DNA of 64,000 nt from JACKAQ01 sp965227145 (lineage in GTDB: Bacteria; Calditrichota; Calditrichia; RBG-13-44-9; J075). The notes under the pieces are model-generated. The model ran no database searches. It was not told the origin of the DNA and was given only the letters and a program-made list of their open reading frames with translations. This document shows positions 54,080 through 63,091 of this stretch, in pieces (position 1 is the stretch's first letter; every line of letters starts with the position of its first letter). The stretch spans positions 2,976,001 through 3,040,000 of the forward strand of contig OZ245730.1 of NCBI GenBank assembly GCA_965227145.1, read 5' to 3'. The translations under genes and the position numbers were made by a program.

Positions 54080-54451
54080 AAAAACCCCTTAACGTTTAGT
54101 ATTACTTTACTTTATAACAATAACAAACTGCACCTCCGCAGTTCGAACAATTCCCTGTTCATCGATTGCTCTGTTTTATGAGGCGAAAAGCCATTGTTGC
54201 CATGTCTCCGTCAAATGGTAATAAACTTTTGCTTTTTTTCAAACAGAATAAACTTTTAATAACTTTCATTAGAAACATTTAATGAACATTCATCGCTCTT
54301 CGGCAAAACACACACCACAGCAAAAACGATACCAGTTGCAAAGCTTGCTAACTCACATCATTTAAAGATAAGATTCGCAGATGATTCCCCCGATATTTTT
54401 GTTTTACGCCGTCTTTTGCAACATGTGCACATCCTGCATTTTTTGCCACAA

Positions 54452-54469
54452 GGTGCAAATATTTGCACC
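54452..54469. promoter_or_regulatory. 18-bp perfect palindrome, candidate operator
   Basis: GGTGCAAATATTTGCACC is identical to its reverse complement. It lies 92 bp upstream of the -35 box of the glycan cluster and shares GTGCA with the smaller palindrome ATGTGCACAT 20 bp before it. Confidence 0.55.
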
Positions 54470-54560
54470 ATCCACCACCGCAACTCGCTAAAAATCACCA
54501 CAAATGACCGCTGTTTTGTCCGAAAACGGGAGTTTTTGGACTTGGCATGGCATTTGTCAA

Positions 54561-54589
54561 TTGACAGGACAGTCACATTGAGTTATGCA
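54561..54589 (+). promoter_or_regulatory. Sigma-70 promoter of the glycan cluster
   Basis: -35 TTGACA (54561-54566), 17-bp spacer, -10 TATGCA (54584-54589). This excludes the ATG at 54585 as a start and supports 54630. Confidence 0.7.
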
Positions 54590-54629
54590 ATCAACATATC
54601 AAATATTTGAAAAAGAGAGAATTTGCAAA

Positions 54630-55271
54630 ATGTCTGTTACTTATGAATCTGCACTAAAACTGGAATCCGAAAAACAATTTGAACAAGCCTTCCATCAATT
54701 CGAAAAACTGCTGTTTTCAACAAACGTCGATCGCGGCGATGTGCTGTTTCATTGCGGTTGGTGTTTGGAAAACGCACCGGAACTGGACAGCAAACTGGCT
54801 GTTTTCTGCTATCAGGAAGCCGCGGAAGTTGCAGCAATCGCTTTGTGCCGGATGAACAGCAGTTTTCGGGCAGGCTGGCTGTTGATGCACGAAAAAAATT
54901 ATCGCGAAGCCGACAAATGGTTTTCTAACGCAATTGCGATACAATGCAAAACGCCGGCGAGTGAATTGATTTACACCGATTCATTGTATTGGCTGGCAGT
55001 GTGCAAAGAATCGCAGCAACGCTATTTCGATGCGCTGGACAGTTACCGGGAAGTGGCGGAAATCGCCCCGCAAATGGCACCGGAAAGCTGGTACCGGCAG
55101 ATCCAGTGTTTGAATAAAATCGGGAATTTTGAGCAGGCGCTGGAAGTCTGCAGCTTTTTTGCGCAATCGCCGCCGCAGGGATTTGACCACAATCGCTATC
55201 GCGATTTGCAAAAACTGGTCGCTACCGAACGCGAATGGTTAACGGAATGTCTTACGGTAAGTTTAATATAA
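54630..55271 (+). CDS. TPR-type protein
   Basis: About 213 residues, soluble, composed of helical repeats of TPR type (SEKQFEQAFHQFEKLLF; EKNYREADKWFSNAIAI; QQRYFDALDSYREVAEIA). The ATG at 54630 is preceded by AAGAGAG and fits the promoter. It starts the surface-glycan cluster and may scaffold its enzymes; the specific role is unknown. Confidence 0.82.
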   Translation: MSVTYESALKLESEKQFEQAFHQFEKLLFSTNVDRGDVLFHCGWCLENAPELDSKLAVFCYQEAAEVAAIALCRMNSSFRAGWLLMHEKNYREADKWFSNAIAIQCKTPASELIYTDSLYWLAVCKESQQRYFDALDSYREVAEIAPQMAPESWYRQIQCLNKIGNFEQALEVCSFFAQSPPQGFDHNRYRDLQKLVATEREWLTECLTVSLI

Positions 55272-55287
55272 ATTACAGGTTACGGAA

Positions 55288-57219
55288 ATGAGAGAAACGA
55301 AACAGCAACAGGAATTGTTCAGTAGCGGCAATCATCGCATCGACCCGGCGGAGTTGGAATACATGGCATTTTCCGGGCAATTTGAGCAGGTGTATTCCCT
55401 TTTCAAACGGATTGCGCCGGATGAACGGAAAAATTACGCCAACAAATATGTGCTCAATCAGGTGGTGTGGGGCGGTATCGTCAAATTGCGAAAATTTTTG
55501 GCGGTGCAAAATGAGGAAGCTGCGGATGACGAGAAATTTTTTATCGACGATGTGGTCACGCTGTTCATCGACGATTGCCGGAAAAACCGCAATTTTCCCC
55601 GCGAATTTTTCCAGACGTTGCTGTATTGGAGTGATGAACTGGTGAAACTGGTGCTGCAGGATGAGGCAATGTTTTACATCGAAACCGCGCTGGATTGCGG
55701 CTGCAACAAATTTCCCGAATTGCAATTGCAGTTTTTGAGCCGGGTTGCCCGCATTTCGGAAGACAAAGGCAATCTTCGTGAAGCATACGTCGTTTTGGTG
55801 AATCTGGTCAGTCGCCCGTATTTGATGAACGACCGGAATCTGGTGCAGGAAATTCTGTTCGATCTCTCCCAAACCGCGCTAAAAATTGGTGATACTTCGA
55901 ATTACAAACGTCTGTTATTTTTGGGCTTACGTTATTTTTACACCGATATGACCGGACGCCAGAATTTTGTATCTCAAATTGGCAAAACGTATCGAAAATC
56001 CTACCGCGTGCTCTTTGCCGGAGATGTTTCGGGAATTGACAAACTGCTGTTTTTCATCCACTGGCTGTTCGGTAAAATGCCGGATTTTGGCGCAATCAAA
56101 CTCGGTTTCATCAATAAATTTTTGAAAATTGCAGTGCTGGCAGTGGTTTACGTCATCAATTATCTGTGGCGAAGCGGCGAAGCAGGGCTGCAACAAATTG
56201 CGATTTCCGATTCAGCTCATCAGAATCCCGAAATAAACGGGGTTTTTGAAAAATCGCGGTCGCCGCGCCGGCATATTTTGATCACCCGGGCAATGGGCGG
56301 CATCGGCGATTTGCTGATGATGACGCCGGGCATTCACGCGCTCAAACAAAAATATCCGGGCGAAACCATTTTTCTGGCGATTCCCAAAAACTATTTTGCG
56401 GTGTTCCGCAACAATCCGGATGTGCAGCTCATCGATATCGAAAATGACAAATTTGATCCGTCGCAATTTCGCAAATGGTTCAATTTTACGGATTGTCCGG
56501 CGGCGCGCACCGAAGCCCGCACAGCCCCGAAAGTGAAATTGAGCCGAGTGGAAATTTTTGCTCGCGCGCTGGGCGTCAGCCGGTTCCAGCTCAAAAAATA
56601 CGGCACCAAACCACAGTATTTTATCAATTACGCCGATTCCCAGTTCGCTGAATATTTTTGGGAAGCAAACGGGCTAAACGAAAAAATGGTCATCGGCGTG
56701 CAGTTGCAGGCTGATGAAACCTACCGCAATTATCCGCACACCGAAAAACTGGTGGAAGCACTTTCGCGCTCGTACACTGTGCTGCTTTTTGATGCAAAAC
56801 CCATCAGCGGATACCACTTCAGCAATGGTATCAAAATTGACCGGTTCAATATCGGGCAGGCATTTGCGCTCGCCGGACAGTGCGATCTGCTCATCGCACC
56901 GGATTCTGCATTTGTGCACCTTTCCGCCGCACTGGATGTGCCCTGCGTGGCGCTGTTCGGTCCCATCGACGGAAAAATGCGCACCAAACATTACCCGCTT
57001 TGCGAATATCTGGATGCCAGCCAACAGCTTGGCTGCGTATCCTGCTGGCGCAACGAAACCATTCCTTGCAAATTAACCAACATGCGCACCAGCGTTTGCA
57101 TGGGCGACATTCGCATCCCGCAAATTTTGGCGGCGGTGCATCGCGGACTGCGCGATCTATCCAACAAAAAACCCATTACGAAAGCAACTAATTATGAAAT
57201 CCTTGAGCAAAGTGTGTGA
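55288..57219 (+). CDS. GT9 glycosyltransferase with N-terminal helical domain
   Basis: 643 residues. The first about 300 are helical and resemble TPR-like repeats but are not recognised. From about 325 a heptosyltransferase-like GT9 domain begins (HILITRAMGGIGDLLMMTPG; later LIAPDSAFVHLSAALDVPCV and ALFGPIDG). Such enzymes transfer heptose or related sugars to LPS or surface glycans. A GGAAATG-type ribosome binding region precedes the start; the end overlaps the methyltransferase by 26 bp. Confidence 0.85.
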   Translation: MRETKQQQELFSSGNHRIDPAELEYMAFSGQFEQVYSLFKRIAPDERKNYANKYVLNQVVWGGIVKLRKFLAVQNEEAADDEKFFIDDVVTLFIDDCRKNRNFPREFFQTLLYWSDELVKLVLQDEAMFYIETALDCGCNKFPELQLQFLSRVARISEDKGNLREAYVVLVNLVSRPYLMNDRNLVQEILFDLSQTALKIGDTSNYKRLLFLGLRYFYTDMTGRQNFVSQIGKTYRKSYRVLFAGDVSGIDKLLFFIHWLFGKMPDFGAIKLGFINKFLKIAVLAVVYVINYLWRSGEAGLQQIAISDSAHQNPEINGVFEKSRSPRRHILITRAMGGIGDLLMMTPGIHALKQKYPGETIFLAIPKNYFAVFRNNPDVQLIDIENDKFDPSQFRKWFNFTDCPAARTEARTAPKVKLSRVEIFARALGVSRFQLKKYGTKPQYFINYADSQFAEYFWEANGLNEKMVIGVQLQADETYRNYPHTEKLVEALSRSYTVLLFDAKPISGYHFSNGIKIDRFNIGQAFALAGQCDLLIAPDSAFVHLSAALDVPCVALFGPIDGKMRTKHYPLCEYLDASQQLGCVSCWRNETIPCKLTNMRTSVCMGDIRIPQILAAVHRGLRDLSNKKPITKATNYEILEQSV

Positions 57220-58564
57220 CGCAGCGGACTGGTTCGATCCGGAAATGGTCGAAATCATCCAAAACGAGTTGCACGAAACCCCCTATTTTCACCGGAAACA
57301 ATGGGAATTCGCCATGATTTTCCGGGCGCTGCGGCAATACGGATTGTTGCAGCCGGACAAAACCGGACTGTCCATGGGCGGCGGAACAGAACGCGTGTTG
57401 TACGCAATCGCCAAACATGTCCGGCAATTGATCGTCACAGATTTATACGAAGCAAACACGAGTTGGGACTGCGCCCGGACGGATGATCCGAGCCAGCTCA
57501 TTCGCGAGAATATGCCGTTTCCGGTGGATTTGCAAAATATCCGGGCGCTACGGATGGACATGCGCCAACTCGATTTCGCCGATAATTCCATCGATTTTTG
57601 CTACTCATCCTGCGCGGTGGAGCACATTGGCGAATACGCCGATTTTCTGCAACATTTGAACGAAGTGCACCGCGTGCTGAAACCGGGCGGAATGTATGCC
57701 TTCACTACCGAATTTGGTTTTGGTGAAGAAACGATTCACGAATCGCACAATTATGTGTTTGCCGAAGCGTATTTGCAACAGCTTATCGGCGAATGCCGGC
57801 TGGTTGCCGCCGAACAACCAAACGCCCGTATCGCACCGAATATTGCGAATTACCCGCTTCCCGGGAACGTAAATGAATTGTGGGATTTTGGTAACGGTGC
57901 CATCAATCGCGAACTTTCCGCGCGGTTGCCGCATGTGCAACTCATTCGCGGAAAACACCCGCTCACTTCCGTTTTGCTGATATTGCGGAAAGATGACGCC
58001 GCCGAAAAAACACCGCTGCAATTTCCCGGAAAAAACGTTTCCCGGCAATTTTTGCAAACGGGCATCGAGCAGTATCACGGTTGGCTGAACAGCAAAGGAA
58101 TGGCGCTAAACCCGTTTTCAGGGATGGGAAAATCGCGGTTTTTCGCCGATCACGCCGATTTTTTTGACAAAACCGCCGCAGTTCCGGCAAATGAGGACAC
58201 GGTTTTTCACACCGATTACAATTGGCTCGGCAACGGCAATCGCGTTTTCGAAGTGAGATTAACACCGGAAGCAAAAGTGTTTGAACGTGAAACGCATCTG
58301 CAAATACGCGTGCATCGTTTTGCAACGCTAAACCACAAAATAATTGAATCTGTTTATGAAACCGATTTGCGAATCGGCGATAAACCGAATCACCATCTGC
58401 AATTCAGTTTGCAACTGGATGACAATTATCGATATGCAATTTTGGGCAAAATCATCGCCGGTACGTGCCGGTTTTCGCAAATCAGAATTTCTTGCGGGGG
58501 CAATTTGCAACTGTCTGCCAATGCGCAACCGGCGATTGCCCATACGAATAACGGAACACACTAA
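57194..58564 (+). CDS. SAM methyltransferase with C-terminal beta-sandwich domain
   Basis: 456 residues. A class I SAM-dependent methyltransferase fold (about 35-220) with GGGTERVLYAIA as motif I, LRMDMRQLDFADNSIDFCYS and LKPGGMYAFTTEF. The C-terminal about 130 residues (VFEVRLTPEAKVFERETHLQ onward) form a beta-rich domain that resembles carbohydrate-binding domains of Wzt-type exporters, but this is weak. It probably caps or modifies the exported glycan. Confidence 0.75.
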   Translation: MKSLSKVCDAADWFDPEMVEIIQNELHETPYFHRKQWEFAMIFRALRQYGLLQPDKTGLSMGGGTERVLYAIAKHVRQLIVTDLYEANTSWDCARTDDPSQLIRENMPFPVDLQNIRALRMDMRQLDFADNSIDFCYSSCAVEHIGEYADFLQHLNEVHRVLKPGGMYAFTTEFGFGEETIHESHNYVFAEAYLQQLIGECRLVAAEQPNARIAPNIANYPLPGNVNELWDFGNGAINRELSARLPHVQLIRGKHPLTSVLLILRKDDAAEKTPLQFPGKNVSRQFLQTGIEQYHGWLNSKGMALNPFSGMGKSRFFADHADFFDKTAAVPANEDTVFHTDYNWLGNGNRVFEVRLTPEAKVFERETHLQIRVHRFATLNHKIIESVYETDLRIGDKPNHHLQFSLQLDDNYRYAILGKIIAGTCRFSQIRISCGGNLQLSANAQPAIAHTNNGTH

Positions 58565-58575
58565 ACGGAGCAATA

Positions 58576-59340
58576 ATGGAACTTGCATCCTGGCGATTCA
58601 CATGGTTTTACGCCAAAAGTCAAATTAAACTGAAATATCGTTACACCTCGCTCGGCTTTTTGTGGAATTTTCTGGAGCCAGCGATGTATCTCACCGTGCT
58701 CAGCGTGGTATTTTCTGTGGTGAATGAAATGAACATTCGCGATTACGCGGTGTTCCTGTTCAGCGCGCTGGTGCCGTGGCGCTATTTCGAAAAAATTGTT
58801 AACGCCTGCACAGATTCGATCACCGGCGGCGAGTGGCTGCTAAAAAAAATGTATGTGTCGCCATTCGTTTTTCCGCTGATTCGCTGGCTGGTTGCCAGCG
58901 TAGAATTTCTGTTTTCGCTGGTGGTATTATTCGTAATTTTCGCAATTCTGAAAGATAACTGGACCATCCACATCCTCATTTTGCCGCTGACCATTATCCC
59001 GTGGTCAATTATGGGTTTGGGCATGGGCATGATTGCCGCGGTGCTGTTCGTGTTTTTTCGCGACATCCGCACCATCGTGCAAATGCTCTTGATGATCGCC
59101 TTTTTTTCCGCGCCCATTTTGTTCAAACCGGTGATGTTCGACACCCAATCCATCCAGGCAACCATGCTCAAATGGCATCCGGTTACCTATTTTGCGGCGC
59201 TGTTCCAAAAACCGTTTTACGAAGCAAGCTGGCCGAGCGCGCTCGATTGGGGCGTTTCGATGGGATTTGCGGGGGTTTCGCTGCTGATCGGTTACGCGTT
59301 GGTTCATCGCTATAAATCCAAATTTTACTACTACTTATAG
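58576..59340 (+). CDS. ABC-2 polysaccharide export permease (Wzm-like)
   Basis: 254 residues, six membrane helices. Typical N-terminus WFYAKSQIKLKYRYTSLGFL followed by WNFLEPAMYL, and ending in a reentrant WHPVTYFAALFQKPFY. It forms the channel half of an ABC exporter of undecaprenyl-linked glycan; the ATPase follows 10 bp later. Confidence 0.92.
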   Translation: MELASWRFTWFYAKSQIKLKYRYTSLGFLWNFLEPAMYLTVLSVVFSVVNEMNIRDYAVFLFSALVPWRYFEKIVNACTDSITGGEWLLKKMYVSPFVFPLIRWLVASVEFLFSLVVLFVIFAILKDNWTIHILILPLTIIPWSIMGLGMGMIAAVLFVFFRDIRTIVQMLLMIAFFSAPILFKPVMFDTQSIQATMLKWHPVTYFAALFQKPFYEASWPSALDWGVSMGFAGVSLLIGYALVHRYKSKFYYYL

Positions 59341-59349
59341 GAAAATAAT

Positions 59350-60117
59350 ATGCCTCCGGTTTTTCAACTAAAAGATGTTTCCGTTGCTTTCAACAGACAG
59401 GCGATCACCCATCGCAGCCTGAAATCGACATTGGGAAATTTTTTCAACGGCGATTCGTCCGATAAATTTTTTGCCCTGCGTAACATCAGCCTGACCATCG
59501 AGGACGGTGAAAATATCGGCATCATCGGGCGAAACGGGATGGGAAAATCGACCCTGTTGCGGGTGTTGACGCGGGTTATTTCGCCGCAATCCGGCAAAGT
59601 TTTTGTGGATAAATCGCGGCATATTGTGCCATTGCTGGAACTGGGCATCGGTTTTCAGCCGGATTTGACCGGGCGGGAAAACTGCTTTCTCGCCGGATTG
59701 TTGATGGGCTATTCGCAATCCGAAATCGCCGAAAAAATCGACGATATTATCCAGTTTTCCGAGCTTGGCGATTTTATCGATGAGCCGGTCAAAAATTATT
59801 CCTCCGGCATGTATGCCCGGCTGGCGTTTGCGCTGGCAACTGATGTTCGACCGGATGTGCTGCTCGTGGATGAAGTTTTTGGCGTCGGCGATGAATTTTT
59901 TATGCGCAAATGCATCGTGCGGATGCAGCGATTGATGCGCGCCGGACGCACCACCATTTTTGTGTCGCACAATCTCGATTTTTTGGTGAACCAATGCAAC
60001 CGGCTCATTTGGCTGTCGCACGGGCAAATTGTGATGGACGGATTGCCGGAAGCTGTTGCCGCAGCCTATCGCGCCGGAGCGGATCACGAACAACATACGG
60101 AGGTGCAGTATGCTTAA
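59350..60117 (+). CDS. ABC exporter ATPase (Wzt-like, without substrate-binding domain)
   Basis: 255 residues. Walker A GRNGMGKST, signature NYSSGMYARLAFALAT, Walker B VLLVDEVFGVGDE, and H-loop FVSHNLDF. Wzt proteins that recognise modified chain ends have an extra C-terminal domain; here it is absent. It overlaps the glycosyltransferase start by 8 bp. Confidence 0.94.
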   Translation: MPPVFQLKDVSVAFNRQAITHRSLKSTLGNFFNGDSSDKFFALRNISLTIEDGENIGIIGRNGMGKSTLLRVLTRVISPQSGKVFVDKSRHIVPLLELGIGFQPDLTGRENCFLAGLLMGYSQSEIAEKIDDIIQFSELGDFIDEPVKNYSSGMYARLAFALATDVRPDVLLVDEVFGVGDEFFMRKCIVRMQRLMRAGRTTIFVSHNLDFLVNQCNRLIWLSHGQIVMDGLPEAVAAAYRAGADHEQHTEVQYA

Positions 60118-61318
60118 ATTTTTGCGCAATCTGCTGAACGGGATTTTCGCGGAAAAACACCGCAACACCGTTGTGATTAACGCGACAAACATCGGCAGTC
60201 ACCCGAGCGGGATCGCCGTTTACAGCCTCGCGTTGCTGCGCGAATTTGCCAAAGATCGCAGCGGTTTGCGCTTCATCGTTTATGTGAACCGCAACGCCCG
60301 CAACGAAATTTCGCAAATTGCATTTCCCGCAAATTTCACAATACGGTGGATTAGCAAATTTACCGCGCCGGATTTCCGCTTTCCCGGTCACCTGCTGCGG
60401 CTGTTTTACGCCAACCTGTTGGCGTTGCGGCATTTACGGCAACCGCTGTTCAACACCAGCCAGCTTGAAGCCTGTTTTTTTCACCCGAACCAGATTATTA
60501 CGATTCACGATATCATTCCGGTGCTGTTCAAAGAATTTCATGGGAAGCAATATTATTATTTCATGTATTTGCTGCCGCTTGCGTTGCGCACTGCGCGACA
60601 AATTTTCACGCCGTCGCAGCACACAAAAATGCTGCTGAACACGATTTTCGGGATTTCTTCAGAGAAAATTCAGGTGGTGCACAACGGTTTTCAGCGAATC
60701 GACGATGTAGAAGCAACGCCCGAAACTGCGCCGAAAACGCCGTATTTGCTCTATATCGGGCGGCTTTGCCCGATGAAAAATATCGGTGCGCTGATTGATG
60801 CGTTCCGGCAACTGGCCGACCGGATTCCCCACAAATTGGTCATCATTGGCGAAGATGAGCGCTATCTCGATCGCACCCTGAAATACGATGATTTTGTGAA
60901 TACTGCCGTCAAAAACGGGCGAATTGTGTTCAAAAAATATTTGCCGAAGGCAGAGATGTTTTCCCTGTTGCGCAATGCGGAAGTGTTTGTTTTTCCATCA
61001 CTTTACGAAGGTTTTGGCATGCCGGTTCTGGAAGCGATGCACTGCGGTTGTCCGGTGGTTACCTCGTTTGCCGCGAGCATTCCGGAAGTTTGTGGCGATG
61101 CCGCATTTTACACCGATCCGCACAATCCAGGCAGCATCGCAGACGGCATTTTGAGCGTACTCAGCGATCCGCAGCTCCGGGAAAATCTGATCGAAAAGGG
61201 CTTTCTCAAAGCCAGCCAATATCGCTGGGAGCGTTCCGCCGCGCACTATTTGTCCACCTTCCAGGACGCGGTTGCCGCAACCGCAGTCGGCGAATCCTCA
61301 CCGGTTTCCATCCGCTAA
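60110..61318 (+). CDS. GT4-family glycosyltransferase
   Basis: 402 residues. The Rossmann domains contain LYIGRLCPMKNIGALIDAF and VFPSLYEGFGMPVLEAMHCG with the EX7E motif (Glu of YEGFGMPVLE). ATG at 60110 preceded by GGAGGTG; longer upstream frame lacks a site. It likely adds a sugar in the cytoplasm to the glycan exported by the ABC pair. Last gene of the cluster. Confidence 0.92.
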   Translation: MLKFLRNLLNGIFAEKHRNTVVINATNIGSHPSGIAVYSLALLREFAKDRSGLRFIVYVNRNARNEISQIAFPANFTIRWISKFTAPDFRFPGHLLRLFYANLLALRHLRQPLFNTSQLEACFFHPNQIITIHDIIPVLFKEFHGKQYYYFMYLLPLALRTARQIFTPSQHTKMLLNTIFGISSEKIQVVHNGFQRIDDVEATPETAPKTPYLLYIGRLCPMKNIGALIDAFRQLADRIPHKLVIIGEDERYLDRTLKYDDFVNTAVKNGRIVFKKYLPKAEMFSLLRNAEVFVFPSLYEGFGMPVLEAMHCGCPVVTSFAASIPEVCGDAAFYTDPHNPGSIADGILSVLSDPQLRENLIEKGFLKASQYRWERSAAHYLSTFQDAVAATAVGESSPVSIR

Positions 61319-61459
61319 TAGTTCAAATCCTTCGCAATACGTTTTCTTTTGGAAACGCAGTTTCCAGTTCAGCTATTGTTGACCCAATTTTGTCCATTTC
61401 AAAAAATACCCGGCACAGAAACAGATATAGAACAAATTATCTATTGCAAACTTTATTTT

Positions 61460-61487
61460 TTGAATTAGCTTTAATATGCTGTATTTA
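61460..61487 (+). promoter_or_regulatory. Likely promoter of the response regulator gene
   Basis: -35 TTGAAT (61460-61465), 16-bp spacer, -10 TATTTA (61482-61487), 22 bp before the ATG. Confidence 0.45.
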
Positions 61488-61509
61488 ATGCGATAAAACT
61501 GGAAAAGTT

Positions 61510-62154
61510 ATGGCGATAAACGTTGCAATTGTTGAGGATAACGATAACCTGCGGATCGGGATGAGTTATATTTTGCGCTCGTCACCGGGATTCCAAATTA
61601 TCGGTGAATATGAAGATGCCGAAGATTTTTTTCGCGATAAAACCATCAAAGAAGCGGATGTGGTGCTGATGGACATCGGGCTGCCGGGCATGAGCGGCAT
61701 CGATGCCACGCGCCAGCTCAAAATCAGCCATCCGCGAATTCAGGTGGTAATTCTCTCTGTTTTTGAGGATGACGAGAATATATTTCAGGCCATTTGCGCG
61801 GGCGCCTGCGGTTATATGAGCAAGCCGGTGATGCCCGCCCAGCTTACCGATGCTGTGGAACAGGCATTTGCCGGCGCATCGCCGATGTCGCCGCACATCG
61901 CCCGGAAAGTGGTGGAAATTTTCCGGCAATTTGCCCCACCGCCAAAAGTGGATTACAACCTCACCGATCGCGAACTGGAAGTGCTGGAGTTGCTCACCCA
62001 CGGGCTGGATCTGAAAGTTATCGCAGACAAACTGTTCGTCAGCCCGTTCACGATTCGCGCGCATGTGCGGAATATTTATGATAAACTGCACGTCCACTCC
62101 AAATCCGAAGCCGTAGCCAAAGCGCTCAAAGAGCGGCTGATTACCAAAAAATAG
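61510..62154 (+). CDS. NarL/FixJ-type response regulator
   Basis: 214 residues. Receiver with ED at 9-10, phospho-acceptor Asp55 (VVLMDIGLPGMSG) and Lys in YMSKPVMPA. LuxR HTH reads LTDRELEVLELLTHGLDLKV and SPFTIRAHVRNIYDKLHV. A possible partner is the propeller-type sensor starting at 63092, but the cytochrome gene lies between. Targets unknown. Confidence 0.93.
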   Translation: MAINVAIVEDNDNLRIGMSYILRSSPGFQIIGEYEDAEDFFRDKTIKEADVVLMDIGLPGMSGIDATRQLKISHPRIQVVILSVFEDDENIFQAICAGACGYMSKPVMPAQLTDAVEQAFAGASPMSPHIARKVVEIFRQFAPPPKVDYNLTDRELEVLELLTHGLDLKVIADKLFVSPFTIRAHVRNIYDKLHVHSKSEAVAKALKERLITKK

Positions 62155-62351
62155 TTACCGCAATTCTTTTCAGCACCGAAAAAGGGATGGATGAGTACTC
62201 CACCCATCCCGCATCCGTTCAAAAAACCTCGCAAAAAATAGAACATCCGATCTATTGTAAAGCCCTATCGAAATTCGCAAATTAGCCAGCGTTAATGGTT
62301 GTCTTCCAAAAAGACAAAAATATTTTCATAAATATCCAATGGAGATTTATC
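62155..62351. other. Intergenic region with weak hairpin
   Basis: GGGATGG (62184-62190) and CCATCCC (62204-62210) form a 7-bp stem that lacks a T-run and could end the regulator transcript. Nothing else was seen. Confidence 0.35.
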
Positions 62352-62924
62352 ATGAAATCGATGCATCAAAAAAATAGGAAATCCGGCAAATTCAGCAAGA
62401 TCGGCGTTGCCGTGGTACTGTTAACCGGGATGGTTTTCTGGTCATTTTCTGCATGCACCAGCGATGCCGGGGCAACGTCGAAACCCAAATCTGAACGGAC
62501 GGTTATTGAAGATGGCAAATATATGGTTATGGTTGGCGGATGTAACGATTGCCACACCATCGGTTTCGCGGAAACCGGCGGAAACGTTCCGGAAAGCGAA
62601 TGGCTCACCGGTTCGCCGGTTGGTTTTCGTGGTCCGTGGGGCACCACTTTCCCGGCAAACCTGCGATTGACGGTCGCCAAAATGACCGAAGACCAATGGG
62701 TGGAAATGTGCCAAACCCGTCAGGCTTTGCCTCCGATGCCCTGGCCAAGCCTGAACAAAATGGATGAAAGCGATATTCGGGCAATTTACCAATATATCAA
62801 AAGCCTCGAAGTAAAGGGCGACATTGCGCCCGCTTATGTTCAGCCGGATCAGGAGCCGCAATTTCCATATTTTGAATTTGTGCCGAAACACCTGGAGAGA
62901 CTCGGCGCAAGCGAACACAAATAA
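62352..62924 (+). CDS. Cytochrome c lipoprotein
   Basis: About 190 residues. A lipoprotein-like signal ends at MVFWSFSAC (Cys about 34), followed by one heme site CNDCH in MVGGCNDCHTIGF and a likely Met ligand in LPPMPWPSLNKM. GGAGA lies 9 bases before the ATG at 62352. A periplasmic single-heme electron carrier; its partner is unknown. It may donate electrons to either oxidase encoded in the window. Confidence 0.9.
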   Translation: MKSMHQKNRKSGKFSKIGVAVVLLTGMVFWSFSACTSDAGATSKPKSERTVIEDGKYMVMVGGCNDCHTIGFAETGGNVPESEWLTGSPVGFRGPWGTTFPANLRLTVAKMTEDQWVEMCQTRQALPPMPWPSLNKMDESDIRAIYQYIKSLEVKGDIAPAYVQPDQEPQFPYFEFVPKHLERLGASEHK

Positions 62925-62935
62925 TCAGTACCCCG

Positions 62936-62980
62936 GAGATTCCGCCCTGCAGAAATGCGGGGTGGAATCTCGATTTTTTT
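62936..62980 (+). terminator. Rho-independent terminator after the cytochrome c gene
   Basis: 15-bp stem (62936-62950 / 62957-62971, with two G-T pairs) with loop AGAAAT, then GA and seven T. The inner part CCCTGCAGAAATGCGGGG resembles the inner part of the hairpin at 12700-12733. Confidence 0.88.
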
Positions 62981-63091
62981 CGAATCATTTTGTCCATTAA
63001 TTTTATCAAAAAAATTATTCACCCGACATTTTCATCTTGAATTGCTCCATTGCGCAGGGTAACTTTGCTCCGAATCAGATAAGGAGCATTG

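Larger units (their letters stand above)
54080..54629. other. Divergent regulatory region with palindromes
   Basis: No gene seen. Contains ATGTGCACAT (54423-54432), the 18-bp perfect palindrome at 54452-54469 and a promoter at 54561-54589. The stretch 54080-54400 is AT-rich with no clear signal besides the leader of the minus-strand gene. Confidence 0.6.

Noticed and set aside
61350..61364. GGAAAC-GCA-GTTTCC hairpin after the GT4 gene as a terminator
   Set aside because: Only a 6-bp stem and no T-run; too weak to call.
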